Shown here: in pieces, positions 7,455 through 15,804 of the stretch
Layout of the letters: each line of letters begins with the position of its first letter
How positions within the stretch are numbered: position 1 is the stretch's first letter
Assembly (NCBI GenBank): GCA_027489915.1
Contig: JAIXZB010000049.1
Coordinates: forward strand, 1 to 20,172
Reading direction: 5' to 3'
Length of the DNA: 20,172 nucleotides
From: Rickettsiales bacterium
GTDB lineage: Bacteria > Pseudomonadota > Alphaproteobacteria > Rickettsiales > UBA3002
Program-made: the position numbers and the translations under genes
The notes under the pieces: generated by a model
Seen by the model: only the letters and a program-made list of their open reading frames with translations
The model's database searches: none
Told to the model about the DNA's origin: nothing

Positions 7455-9365
7455 ATGCAAACGCCTCACATCATCCCCATCTCCAAAGGCGAAATGTCCC
7501 TCATTCTGGGGGGCTATAAATCATTGCACTTCATGCGCTTGCCTCACAACACACCTCTTCTCACAGGCGATATTATTCATTTCAGGCACAACCAACCAGA
7601 TGGCACTCATTTCGATATCCCCGTTACCATCATCTCCGCAACGCCCGAACATAGTAACAGCCCGTTAAACCATGTCGATGAATGGAAAGCGGGGCGCATA
7701 TCAGGCAAAGCCAAGCAACGCTTCTCACCCGATGTAAGCAAACAACGCCAAACCAAAATCGAGCCCACGCTTGCTACCCGCATCGCCAAACAATTTCTCG
7801 AACGGTTCGAAACACCATTGCCAAAAGAAACCTATGCATCCGATATCGCAGGTAACGAAAGCGCCCACCCCATCACCCGTTTTTCCTTCGCACGCAAACT
7901 CTCCCCCGATGAAGCCTATCCGCTGTCCGACCTCTATCGGCGCTTCAAAGCAGCCTATGACATACTTGCCCCAAGCGTTACCTACGCGCATCAATACCAA
8001 TTCACCAATCACGGCCATGATGGTGAATTTATATCAAGCCCCGCAGCGTCCGAGCTTTGGGCCATGCGTTTTCTCGCCACACACCACACCCCCGTACATC
8101 TGGAAAAAATACTTCAGCGCATGCGCGCACCGTATGAATCATTGTCCCAATTATCCCGAGCCATCAATGAATCGCGCCCCGTGTATATCCCAGCACCCGA
8201 TCCCGATGGCATCAATAAGATACTTGCAAGCCTGCCTAACATCCCCTGCTCGCGCGACACAGGAAGTCTGGCCGTCATGGGTGCAATGTCGCGCATAGCC
8301 GTGCGCACCCCTTTACCCGAACCCGCATCGGGGAACAGCACCACTTTCGTCCTCAATGCCAACGGGCGAGGCAATTCCATCTCCGCACAGCGCGGCGATT
8401 TTCAAGTCCCTATCGAAGTCACCATCGCCCCAGAATCCACACGCATCATCGCCTCAAGCGCTATCGACAAGCACATCGCCCGCGAGCATGGCTTCGCCAC
8501 CCCCAAAGATATGCGCATCGCAATAGGCCTCGGGCTCGATGAATCCTGCGATATTCTGTCCTACCCCTTTATCCGAGCACGGCCCGAATCCTTACCACTC
8601 GACCCAGACCGCGCAGGCAAACATCACGTCCAAATCGATCAGGCAGCACGCGCCATCTTTACAAGCCATTCATCCGACAGCAAACGCGCCAAACGTTACA
8701 TGGACACACTGCCCACAACAGAACGCGACCTACTTCTGGCCGAAATCACCCCACCCGATCAATATACAGAAGGAATGAACGCAGTAGCCGCCCCAACCCC
8801 ACGCAACAGAGCAGGTACACGCCAACTTCCAAACGATGTACTAAAAAAACGCAAATCACATGCGCCGAAAACAGAAAAGCCCGTTATACTTCAAGGATTT
8901 CAAGGCCTAAGTGCAGCACTGGAAGCAAGAAATGAGGGGCTCACGCCAGCCCCTGCTCCATTGCCCAAATCCACAAAAGCATCAGAGACATCCAATACCT
9001 CATCAGAGATAGAAACCACCCTCTCACCCGTCATCACCACCCCAGAAGAACTGGCCACAGATAGCCTCACTCCAAGCAACAAACACAAAGAAAAACTGGA
9101 TACATCGGGCGTTCCTATCCCTACAGCCCCCGTTATACCTAAACGTAAAACCTTTGAAGGCGAACGCCGCGAATCATATATCGAACGTGCCCGCGCCGCA
9201 AAAAAACCCAAAGACCCTCACGCATTGTCACGCCGCGAGCGCCTTCGCCATGAACGCCGCGCCGAAGGCCAATTCATGCGCTCCGCCACATTAAATCCCG
9301 AAATAATAAGCGATAATTGGGTAGACAGCATCAATGATACCAAATCCAAAGGCCCCGTACGATAA
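7455..9365 (+). CDS. Protein of unknown function with basic low-complexity tail
   Basis: I do not recognise this 636-residue protein. The start is supported by AAGG 7 nt before ATG 7455. There is no signal peptide or membrane helix. Residues 1-65 alternate hydrophobic and charged positions (LILGGYK, LLTGDIIHFRH, FDIPVTIISA), which suggests a small beta-barrel. The GDIIHF segment recalls PUA/ASCH-type folds, a weak resemblance only. Residues about 100-420 appear globular. From about 440 to 590 the sequence is rich in Pro, Ser, Thr, Lys and Glu and is probably disordered. The last 60 residues are strongly basic (RRESYIERARAAKK, SRRERLRHERR) and end with SDNWVDSIND. A basic tail of this kind could bind nucleic acid or a partner protein. 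It is divergent from motAB, and its stop is 3 nt from the convergent astB stop. Codon use looks native. Confidence 0.8.
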   Translation: MQTPHIIPISKGEMSLILGGYKSLHFMRLPHNTPLLTGDIIHFRHNQPDGTHFDIPVTIISATPEHSNSPLNHVDEWKAGRISGKAKQRFSPDVSKQRQTKIEPTLATRIAKQFLERFETPLPKETYASDIAGNESAHPITRFSFARKLSPDEAYPLSDLYRRFKAAYDILAPSVTYAHQYQFTNHGHDGEFISSPAASELWAMRFLATHHTPVHLEKILQRMRAPYESLSQLSRAINESRPVYIPAPDPDGINKILASLPNIPCSRDTGSLAVMGAMSRIAVRTPLPEPASGNSTTFVLNANGRGNSISAQRGDFQVPIEVTIAPESTRIIASSAIDKHIAREHGFATPKDMRIAIGLGLDESCDILSYPFIRARPESLPLDPDRAGKHHVQIDQAARAIFTSHSSDSKRAKRYMDTLPTTERDLLLAEITPPDQYTEGMNAVAAPTPRNRAGTRQLPNDVLKKRKSHAPKTEKPVILQGFQGLSAALEARNEGLTPAPAPLPKSTKASETSNTSSEIETTLSPVITTPEELATDSLTPSNKHKEKLDTSGVPIPTAPVIPKRKTFEGERRESYIERARAAKKPKDPHALSRRERLRHERRAEGQFMRSATLNPEIISDNWVDSINDTKSKGPVR

Positions 9366-9368
9366 ATA

Positions 9369-10715
9369 CTACCCCTGAAACGGATAAATATTACCCATCC
9401 CCACAAGCTGGCTCAATTCCTCTAGCGCCTCCTCCACCTCTAGTATCAGGCTTGGGTCACGCAAATCATCAAAACTTAGACGGTCGCGGTAATGGCGCCG
9501 CACCCACCCCTCCAACACATCCGCTTTTTCCTGAGTCAAAACAATACCTTGATGCATAGCATTTGCCTCTGCCTCGGTAAGTATCACCCGCAGTCGTAGG
9601 CAGGCAGGCCCGCCCCCATTCTTCATGCTCTCGCGCACATCCAAGTAATGCACAGCGGTCACAGGCCCATCTTCTGCCACGAACCTATCAAACAACGCCG
9701 CCGCCTGAGGGTTCTCCCTGCACTCAAGCGGCGCGATAATGGCAATACCTTCACCCCCCCCAAGCAATTGACTATTAAAGAAATAACTCGCAACCGCCGC
9801 CTCCAGCGACAACTCCGCCGCGGTCACTTCCACATAATGCAGCCCTTCAGCACCTAAGCGTTGCCGAAGCGCTGCAATCAATCCATCATCCTCCAGCAAT
9901 GCATCTGCATGCTGTGCCATAAAACTCTGGCAGCTCATCCCAATCACATCATGGTGAAATACCCCCGCATCAATGGCTTTCGGGTTTTGCTGCACAAATA
10001 GGCACTTCTCAGGCGCAAGCTGGTGCAACCGTGCTACCGCCTGTGCGGCCTCTAACTTCTGCCGCGCGGGAAAACGGCTAGGGGCAATTCCATCCACAGA
10101 TGTTGCCCCATACACAAACACATGCACCGCATCACCCTGTCCATTCACCACCCGCATATGGTTCGCCGCCCCCTCATCCGAAAAAGTGGGGGTAAGCGGT
10201 AACGGATCATGCACCGTGAAATACCGACCGTCCGAAAACATCCGCTTCAGTAATCGAGTCGTAAACGGTGACTCAACCATACGGTGAAAACTGCCCAATA
10301 AATTAGCAGGAGTAAAATGCACCTTTCCGTCACGTGTATCACTGCTTGGTGCCACCGTCGCCGCATTCGCCGCCCACATGGCCGACGAAGAAAACACCGA
10401 AGCAAGCAACGACGGCGCAACCCGCGCGGCATCTTCCAGTATTTTTGCAGTGTTACCTCCGAAACCAATTCGTTTTAGTTCCGAAATAATTGGCCTATAA
10501 TGTGGAAAAAAGAACGCTTGATGCCCATATATCTGGTCAACAAAGCGCATTTTTGCAATTCCCTGCAACGCCGCAGCCCGAGGATTTGACACCGAATCCT
10601 TGTGATTAGCCGAAGCCACATTGCCAAAAGCCAGCCCAGCATAGTTATGGGTCGGTCCAACCAGCCCATCCAGTTGCCATTCCACTGCCTTAACCTGTTG
10701 ATTTTCTGCTATCAT
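9369..10715 (-). CDS. astB: N-succinylarginine dihydrolase AstB
   Basis: AstB converts N2-succinylarginine to N2-succinylornithine, CO2 and two NH3, the second step of the AST pathway of arginine catabolism. At 448 residues it is full length (E. coli 447). The N-terminus DGLVGPTHNYAGLAFGNVAS and the segment HFTPANL are hallmarks of the family. Cys372 in NGGGPACLRLRV is the expected nucleophile. The catalytic His is in DAGVFHHDVI, matching GVFHND of E. coli. The fold is that of amidinotransferases. It is the last gene of the cluster, starting 2 nt after the astD stop with a GGAG site inside the astD end. No hairpin terminator lies after it, because the convergent 636-residue gene ends 3 nt away. 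Transcripts from the two strands must therefore overlap at their 3' ends. Confidence 0.97.
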   Translation of the reverse strand: MIAENQQVKAVEWQLDGLVGPTHNYAGLAFGNVASANHKDSVSNPRAAALQGIAKMRFVDQIYGHQAFFFPHYRPIISELKRIGFGGNTAKILEDAARVAPSLLASVFSSSAMWAANAATVAPSSDTRDGKVHFTPANLLGSFHRMVESPFTTRLLKRMFSDGRYFTVHDPLPLTPTFSDEGAANHMRVVNGQGDAVHVFVYGATSVDGIAPSRFPARQKLEAAQAVARLHQLAPEKCLFVQQNPKAIDAGVFHHDVIGMSCQSFMAQHADALLEDDGLIAALRQRLGAEGLHYVEVTAAELSLEAAVASYFFNSQLLGGGEGIAIIAPLECRENPQAAALFDRFVAEDGPVTAVHYLDVRESMKNGGGPACLRLRVILTEAEANAMHQGIVLTQEKADVLEGWVRRHYRDRLSFDDLRDPSLILEVEEALEELSQLVGMGNIYPFQG

Positions 10716-10717
10716 CC

Positions 10718-12184
10718 CTATAACTCCAACCCTGGCTCCAACACCTCAGGAAGGGTCAAAACACTGTTTTCCATAGTCGCTACAGGGTAGGCACAATAAT
10801 CCGCTGCATAATACCCTGCTGGACGATGATTTCCACTCACCCCCACCCCACCGAACGGAGCAGCACCAGATGCACCTGTGGTCTGACGGTTCCAGTTCAC
10901 CAGCCCTGCACGTATATTTTTCAGCACTATTTCAAACACTTGTGCGTACCGAGACAATAAGCCAGCACTCAGCCCAAACTGTGTGTGATTTGCAACAGTT
11001 ATGGCATTATCCACAGAGCTAACACGCGCTAACTGCAGGAAAGGCCCAAAAATCTCAACATCATGCTTCTCGGTCATATCTGTGACATCGACAACACAGG
11101 GCGACACATAAGGTAGTGTATCATGCAACCTCTCCGCCCTAACCAGCACCTTACCCCCCTGTGATTCAAGCAATCCCTGCATAGAGAGCATGCGATCGAC
11201 TTCCTTATTTGCCACTAACGGGCCCATAAAAGCCTCAGGCATGTCACTATATGCACCAACCTTTATACGCTGCGTTGCCGCAACCAACGCCTCTATATAG
11301 GCATCTGCCCCCGCACCATCGACCACTATCACCCTGCGCGCGCAGGTACAACGCTGCCCGCTACTGATAAAGCTTGATAAAATCGTCTCCCGCACGGCTG
11401 CTTTAATATCCTCTGGCTCATACACAATCAGGGGGTTATTGCCTCCCATCTCAAGCGCCAACATCACCTCTGGCCTACCCGCAAACTGGGCATGTATAAG
11501 CTTACCCGTAGCCGTGGATCCCGTGAACAGCACCCCATCAATATTCTGCGCAGTCAGCAGCTTACCTGTCTCACGTTCACCCTGCACCAGCTGCAACACA
11601 CCCGCGGGAAGTCCCGCCTCTTCCCATAATCTCACCATCCATTCAGCAACCGCAGGGGTAAGCTCACTGGGTTTGAAGATAACCACATTCCCAGCAAGCA
11701 ATGCAGGCATGATATGTCCATTCGGCAGATGTGCTGGGAAATTATAGGGTCCAAACACGCAAAGCAAGCCATGCGGCGCATGACGAAGGGTTGTCTTTTG
11801 CAAAGGCTGAGATTCCGAGCTGCTGGAACGCTCTCCTGTACGTTCTTTGTAAGCATTCAAAGAAAAGCCCAATTTGCCTATTGTGGCCGCCACTTCACTC
11901 CTAGCATCCCAGCCCACCTTACCCGTCTCACGCGAAATAAGTAGCGATAATACATCCTTATGTTGTTCAACTAGCCCCTTAAACCGTTCCAGAACCGAAA
12001 TTCTATTGTCTATAGATATTGAAGACCATGATTTAAAAGCATTTTTTGCCGATTTTACGGCTGCCTCAATTTCAGGCAGCCCAGCCGCCCGTCCTTGCCA
12101 CACCACCTCGCCTGTCGAGGGGTCTGTCGAGCAAAATACCTCCCCCGAGCCTTCCACCCATTGCCCATTAATATAGTGCGTCAT
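10718..12184 (-). CDS. astD: N-succinylglutamate 5-semialdehyde dehydrogenase AstD
   Basis: AstD oxidises N-succinylglutamate 5-semialdehyde to N-succinylglutamate with NAD+, the fourth AST step. The 488 residues form a standard aldehyde dehydrogenase. Asn148 lies in FGPYNFP, Glu245 in LALEMGGNNP and the catalytic Cys279 in SSGQRCTCARR. The nucleotide-binding turn FTGSTATG is at about 220-227. The opening MTHYINGQWVEGSG is typical for AstD. The gene begins 11 nt after the astA stop. Its ribosome site AAGGA overlaps that stop codon (TAAGGAAATAGGGT before ATG), so ribosomes probably pass directly from astA to astD. Confidence 0.96.
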   Translation of the reverse strand: MTHYINGQWVEGSGEVFCSTDPSTGEVVWQGRAAGLPEIEAAVKSAKNAFKSWSSISIDNRISVLERFKGLVEQHKDVLSLLISRETGKVGWDARSEVAATIGKLGFSLNAYKERTGERSSSSESQPLQKTTLRHAPHGLLCVFGPYNFPAHLPNGHIMPALLAGNVVIFKPSELTPAVAEWMVRLWEEAGLPAGVLQLVQGERETGKLLTAQNIDGVLFTGSTATGKLIHAQFAGRPEVMLALEMGGNNPLIVYEPEDIKAAVRETILSSFISSGQRCTCARRVIVVDGAGADAYIEALVAATQRIKVGAYSDMPEAFMGPLVANKEVDRMLSMQGLLESQGGKVLVRAERLHDTLPYVSPCVVDVTDMTEKHDVEIFGPFLQLARVSSVDNAITVANHTQFGLSAGLLSRYAQVFEIVLKNIRAGLVNWNRQTTGASGAAPFGGVGVSGNHRPAGYYAADYCAYPVATMENSVLTLPEVLEPGLEL

Positions 12185-12195
12185 ACCCTATTTCC

Positions 12196-13206
12196 TTAAA
12201 ATGGCGCGTAGCGAACCACGTCACCCTGTTCAACTTTAAGTTGCATCGCTGCCCGCGAAGTGACATGCACCGTTCCATCTGCCTGAAGCGCCATACGCCC
12301 AACTGTACAACGGTAATCGCCGAACCTGTCATTGCTAAGCAGCCACTTCGGCTGCGAGAGCGTATCATCTATGGCACTAATGCTCGCCTTACGACTATCT
12401 TTCACCACCCCAAGCTGATCACGCTCCACCAGTAAGGTTGGCCCTCCATCAAACACATCTACGTAAGAATGGTAGCGAAACCCTTGCGATTCCAGCATCG
12501 CCTTCGCGGGCTCACTCGCAGGGTTAGGCTGCCCAATCACCCGCTGCGCTGCCTTGGGCAAGAGCGATACATAAATCGGGTATTTAGGGATTAAGTCATT
12601 GATAAACTGGTTTCCCTGCGTCGCATTCGTGTAATCCGCCTTGGCAAACGGCATCTGAAAGAAATGCTTGGCAATCGAGTTATAAAACGGCGCATTCCCA
12701 TCCGCATCATGCACTCCGCGCATCTCGGCAATCACTTGGCCATCAATTTTGGTTGGAAAGCCCGCAATGAACATAAACCTGCAAAAAGACAGAAGCTTAC
12801 CCATGCCGTCACGGCGGTATTGCGGCAGTAAAAACAACGACCCCACCTCGGTCGCCCCCGTCAAATCATTACACACCTGCAAAATACTATGCTTGGTATA
12901 AATGCCAAGTGCGCGCGAGGTTTGTGTCAGCGTTGTCAGTTTATAACTGTAGAAAGGCTGCACCAGCCCCACATGCGCCACAATCCCGCATGTCCCAGCA
13001 ATCACTTGTTTTTCTTCATCCTCCAGTACAAAGAAGAACGTCTCATGCCCAGCCTCCACCTCGCCCTTAAAGCTCGCCACCGAATGCGCAATCTTCTCCC
13101 GCAATACCTCAGGGTCGGGCGGAAGCGAGGTCATCCCAAACCCTGCTTTCTGAGCCAAAGCAAGCACTTGCGCGTGATCATCTTCGTTCGCTGGCCGAAT
13201 AAACAT
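12196..13206 (-). CDS. astA: Arginine N-succinyltransferase AstA
   Basis: AstA transfers the succinyl group of succinyl-CoA to the alpha-amino group of arginine, the committed step of the AST pathway. The frame opens at 13242, but ATG 13206 is preferred. It is preceded by GGGGGTG at about 5 nt, lies 10 nt after the upstream stop, and gives the family-typical start MFIRPANEDD. The product has 336 residues (E. coli 344). Family segments visible are FGMTSLPPD near the start, EVGSLFLLPQYRRDGMGK (acyl-CoA-binding, GNAT-like), GQVIAEMRGVHD, and SYVDVFDGGPTLLVERDQL near the C-terminus. It appears to be a single-subunit AstA; there is no second paired AruF/AruG-type gene in the cluster. Confidence 0.96.
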   Translation of the reverse strand: MFIRPANEDDHAQVLALAQKAGFGMTSLPPDPEVLREKIAHSVASFKGEVEAGHETFFFVLEDEEKQVIAGTCGIVAHVGLVQPFYSYKLTTLTQTSRALGIYTKHSILQVCNDLTGATEVGSLFLLPQYRRDGMGKLLSFCRFMFIAGFPTKIDGQVIAEMRGVHDADGNAPFYNSIAKHFFQMPFAKADYTNATQGNQFINDLIPKYPIYVSLLPKAAQRVIGQPNPASEPAKAMLESQGFRYHSYVDVFDGGPTLLVERDQLGVVKDSRKASISAIDDTLSQPKWLLSNDRFGDYRCTVGRMALQADGTVHVTSRAAMQLKVEQGDVVRYAPF

Positions 13207-13216
13207 CAGGCACCCC

Positions 13217-14431
13217 CTATTTAAATGGCACTTCCCCTGCACCCAGCCGCATCAGCAGCAGCGCTGCAAGCTGTGCGCGCTCCACGGAACTACTCATTTC
13301 CATAAACTCACCATCACTATGAATCAATCCGCCGCGCACACCAAGCGTATCGACATTAGCAAGCCCATGTTTATAAAGATTATTCCCATCACACGCCCCG
13401 CCTGTATCACGCCAAGCAATGGCCTGCCCCAGCATCGCGCCCGATTCCTTAACCCATTCAAATACTGCTGTATTTTTTGCATCCATGGGCTTAGGCGCAC
13501 GGGTAAAATACCCATGCAACTCAGCCGTAACCCCATCCCCATTATAAGGTGCAATAAGCGCTTCAAGTGCGGATAACGCCCAAGCCTCATCTTCCGGCGC
13601 GGCAATGCGCATGTTCCAGCGTAATGTTGCCGTGTCAGGCACCACATTCAGCGCCCCACCCGCCACCATCCTCGCAGGGTTCACGGTCAATCCCGTCCGC
13701 GCACCGTTCAGCGTCATCAACTTTACGGCAATCTCCGATGCCACCACCAGCGCATTACGGCCCTCCTCAGGGTTGCGGCCTGCATGGGCTGCGCGGCCAC
13801 GCACCGTCAGCGTAAAATTCCCACTTCCCTTGCGCGCCCCCGCCAATGTGCCATCAGGCAGCGACGGCTCAAATATAAGCCCAATATGCGCCCACCCCGC
13901 CGCTTCCTTAAGCACAGGGTCAGAACCTACCGAGCCAATTTCCTCATCGGGGTTCAAAATCACTTCCCAACCCACACCAGCAGCGTATGGGCTTTTCTCC
14001 AGCGCCTCGAGCGCCTTAAGCATCACCACCAGCCCGCCTTTCAGGTCAGCCACCCCAGGCCCATGCAGCCTGCCACCTTCCACATAAGGCAGCTGAAACG
14101 GGTGATCTGCCGCAAACACCGTATCATAATGCCCAACCAGCAGCACCCGCACAGGCGCCTCAGGTCGCTTCACAATCCGCAAACACTCGCCCAATTCCTG
14201 TGTATTGACCGCTCCATCATCCGCCACCTTATGCATCGGCAAAAGCGGTATGCGCTCTACAGGCTCGCCCAGCCAATAAAAGTTATCTTCCAATGCCTTG
14301 GCCATCCGCGCCAAGCCTGCAATATGAGTCGAACCCGAATTAATCCTGCTCCACTGCTCGGTCAAATGCAGCATATGTTGCTCTTGGCTAGCAATCCACG
14401 CAAGCGGCGCTGCAAAATCCTCACGCACCAT
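13217..14431 (-). CDS. M20 family metallohydrolase in the AST operon, candidate succinylglutamate desuccinylase
   Basis: This 404-residue protein is a di-zinc hydrolase of the M20 (ArgE/DapE/carboxypeptidase G2) family. Metal and catalytic residues are all present: His101-x-Asp103 in VGHYDTVF, Asp129 in GPGVADLKGG, Glu163-Glu164 in NPDEEIGS, Glu188 in IFEPS and His371 in GLIHSDGE. The lid/dimerisation domain lies at about 200-315, with His216 in GRAAHAGR. Its start (AAGGAG 9 nt upstream) lies inside the aminotransferase gene, overlapping it by 11 nt, and astA starts 10 nt after its stop. It is thus firmly in the AST operon. That operon lacks AstE, the M14-type enzyme that splits succinylglutamate to succinate and glutamate. 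Because M20 enzymes include succinyl-diaminopimelate desuccinylase, I infer that it performs the AstE step. A glutamate carboxypeptidase-like peptidase feeding arginine into the pathway is the alternative. Confidence 0.9.
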   Translation of the reverse strand: MVREDFAAPLAWIASQEQHMLHLTEQWSRINSGSTHIAGLARMAKALEDNFYWLGEPVERIPLLPMHKVADDGAVNTQELGECLRIVKRPEAPVRVLLVGHYDTVFAADHPFQLPYVEGGRLHGPGVADLKGGLVVMLKALEALEKSPYAAGVGWEVILNPDEEIGSVGSDPVLKEAAGWAHIGLIFEPSLPDGTLAGARKGSGNFTLTVRGRAAHAGRNPEEGRNALVVASEIAVKLMTLNGARTGLTVNPARMVAGGALNVVPDTATLRWNMRIAAPEDEAWALSALEALIAPYNGDGVTAELHGYFTRAPKPMDAKNTAVFEWVKESGAMLGQAIAWRDTGGACDGNNLYKHGLANVDTLGVRGGLIHSDGEFMEMSSSVERAQLAALLLMRLGAGEVPFK

Positions 14432-15695
14432 TCGGAAACTGCTCCTTATACGCTAGTAAGGCCTGCTCCAGCCTATCAAGCCCAGTGCTGAGTTCTTCCA
14501 CGGTAATCGTAAGCGGCGGTAAAAACCGCAGTACATTCGGCCCCGCCACCAGTATCAACACGCCAAATTTCCGGGCAAAATCCGCCATCGCATTGGCATT
14601 ACCCGCCCACGGTGCAAGCAACTCTGCCCCAATCATCAACCCACGCCCGCGCACTTCCTTAAACATACCGAGCGATGTGTGCATCGCCGCAAGACGCGCG
14701 CGCAACTGCTCGCCCCTATCTGCCACATTGGAAAGCACATCCTGCCGCGCAAGCTTCGTTAGCGCCGCCAGCGCTACCGCCGACATCACAGGATTCCCAC
14801 CAAAGGTCGAACCGTGGCTGCCAAACTGGAAGGTTTCCGCCGCCCTGCCGCCCACCAGCATCGCACCAATGGGAAGACCACCACCAAGCGCTTTCGCAAG
14901 CGTAACAATATCGGGAATTACCCCATCAATGCAATGCGCAAACAGCGCGCCCGTGCGCCCCATCCCCGCCTGAATCTCATCCACAATCAGCAGCGCGCCC
15001 ACCTTGTCGCACAACGCGCGCAAATGCTGCAAATAGCCAGGCTTCGCCGGCATCACCCCGCCTTCGCCCTGCACTGGCTCCACCATAATAGCACAGGTAT
15101 TCTCGTCCACCAGCGCTTCAATCGCTGCCTCATCGTTGAAGCGCTCGCAATACACAAACCCACCCGGCAACGGCTCAAACCCCTGTTGATACTTGGGTTG
15201 TGCCGTAGCCGTAACGGTAGCTAGCGTGCGCCCATGGAACGATCCTACAAACGTAATAATATTACGCGCGCTCGGCGGCTTGCCTTTATCAGCAGCATAT
15301 TTACGCACCAGTTTGATTGCCGCCTCATTCGCTTCGGCTCCAGAATTACACAAGTAAACCCTCTGCCCAAAGCAGGAAAGCTCCACCAGTTTTTCCGCCA
15401 ATCGAATCGGTGGCTCCGTAAAAAACACATTACTCGTATGCCACAGCTTACCCGCCTGCTCGTGCAGTGCCGCCAGCAAATCTGGGTCTTGGTGTCCAAG
15501 CGAGCTCACCGCAATGCCTGCCGAAAGGTCAATATATTCAGCCCCATCCAAATCCCACACACGCGAGCCTTTGCCACGATCCAAAATCATTTCGCGTGGT
15601 TTATAATTAGGGGTGTAATAGCGTTGGCCCTTGGCAATAAGCTCCTGACTCATCGCGCCAAGATTATGGGTGGTCGGGGGGAAAGTCTGTGTCAT
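14421..15695 (-). CDS. astC: Succinylornithine / acetylornithine transaminase (AstC/ArgD type)
   Basis: A class-III PLP aminotransferase of 424 residues that moves the delta-amino group of N2-succinylornithine to 2-oxoglutarate, the third AST step. The PLP lysine is Lys268 in TLAKALGGGLPIG. Asp239 in LLIVDEIQAGMGRTG contacts the pyridine nitrogen, and SGAEANEAAIKLVRKY (about 118-133) with SFHGRT (152-157) are family motifs. Sequence alone does not separate AstC from biosynthetic ArgD, which act on similar acyl-ornithines. The position at the head of the AST genes favours AstC, but dual use is possible. Met1 at 15695 has a modest GAAG site about 12 nt upstream; Met15 (15653) is an alternative without a better site. 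The 3' end overlaps the M20 gene by 11 nt. Confidence 0.9.
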   Translation of the reverse strand: MTQTFPPTTHNLGAMSQELIAKGQRYYTPNYKPREMILDRGKGSRVWDLDGAEYIDLSAGIAVSSLGHQDPDLLAALHEQAGKLWHTSNVFFTEPPIRLAEKLVELSCFGQRVYLCNSGAEANEAAIKLVRKYAADKGKPPSARNIITFVGSFHGRTLATVTATAQPKYQQGFEPLPGGFVYCERFNDEAAIEALVDENTCAIMVEPVQGEGGVMPAKPGYLQHLRALCDKVGALLIVDEIQAGMGRTGALFAHCIDGVIPDIVTLAKALGGGLPIGAMLVGGRAAETFQFGSHGSTFGGNPVMSAVALAALTKLARQDVLSNVADRGEQLRARLAAMHTSLGMFKEVRGRGLMIGAELLAPWAGNANAMADFARKFGVLILVAGPNVLRFLPPLTITVEELSTGLDRLEQALLAYKEQFPNGA

Positions 15696-15724
15696 CGATT
15701 AAAATGCTTCTATAAGTAAGTGAT

Positions 15725-15730
15725 ACTATA
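15725..15730 (-). promoter_or_regulatory. Possible -10 element for the ast operon
   Basis: TATAGT on the - strand lies 30 nt before the astC start, in the 109-nt gap after lipB. It matches 5 of 6 consensus -10 bases, but no good -35 is found 16-18 nt upstream, which would suit an activated promoter. The element is short and the call is tentative. Confidence 0.3.
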
Positions 15731-15745
15731 CTTTCACCTTAACGT

Positions 15746-15785
15746 AAAAAACACGGCGCTGCAAATTGCGAACATGCAATGCAGC
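15746..15785 (-). terminator. Dyad and T-run after lipB, possible weak terminator
   Basis: On the - strand GCTGCATTGC (15785-15776) can pair with GCAATTTGCAGC (15769-15758), with a two-base bulge, and six T follow at 15751-15746 after a 6-nt gap. This could end lipB transcription and separate it from the ast genes. Its near symmetry means it could instead be an operator for the ast promoter just downstream. Confidence 0.4.
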
Positions 15786-15804
15786 AATCCCACAAAACGA
15801 ACTC

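Noticed and set aside
13784..14491. A 235-codon + strand frame opposite the M20 hydrolase
   Set aside because: Its product is Arg/His/Pro-rich with no family signal, and the opposite strand carries a full set of M20 motifs.
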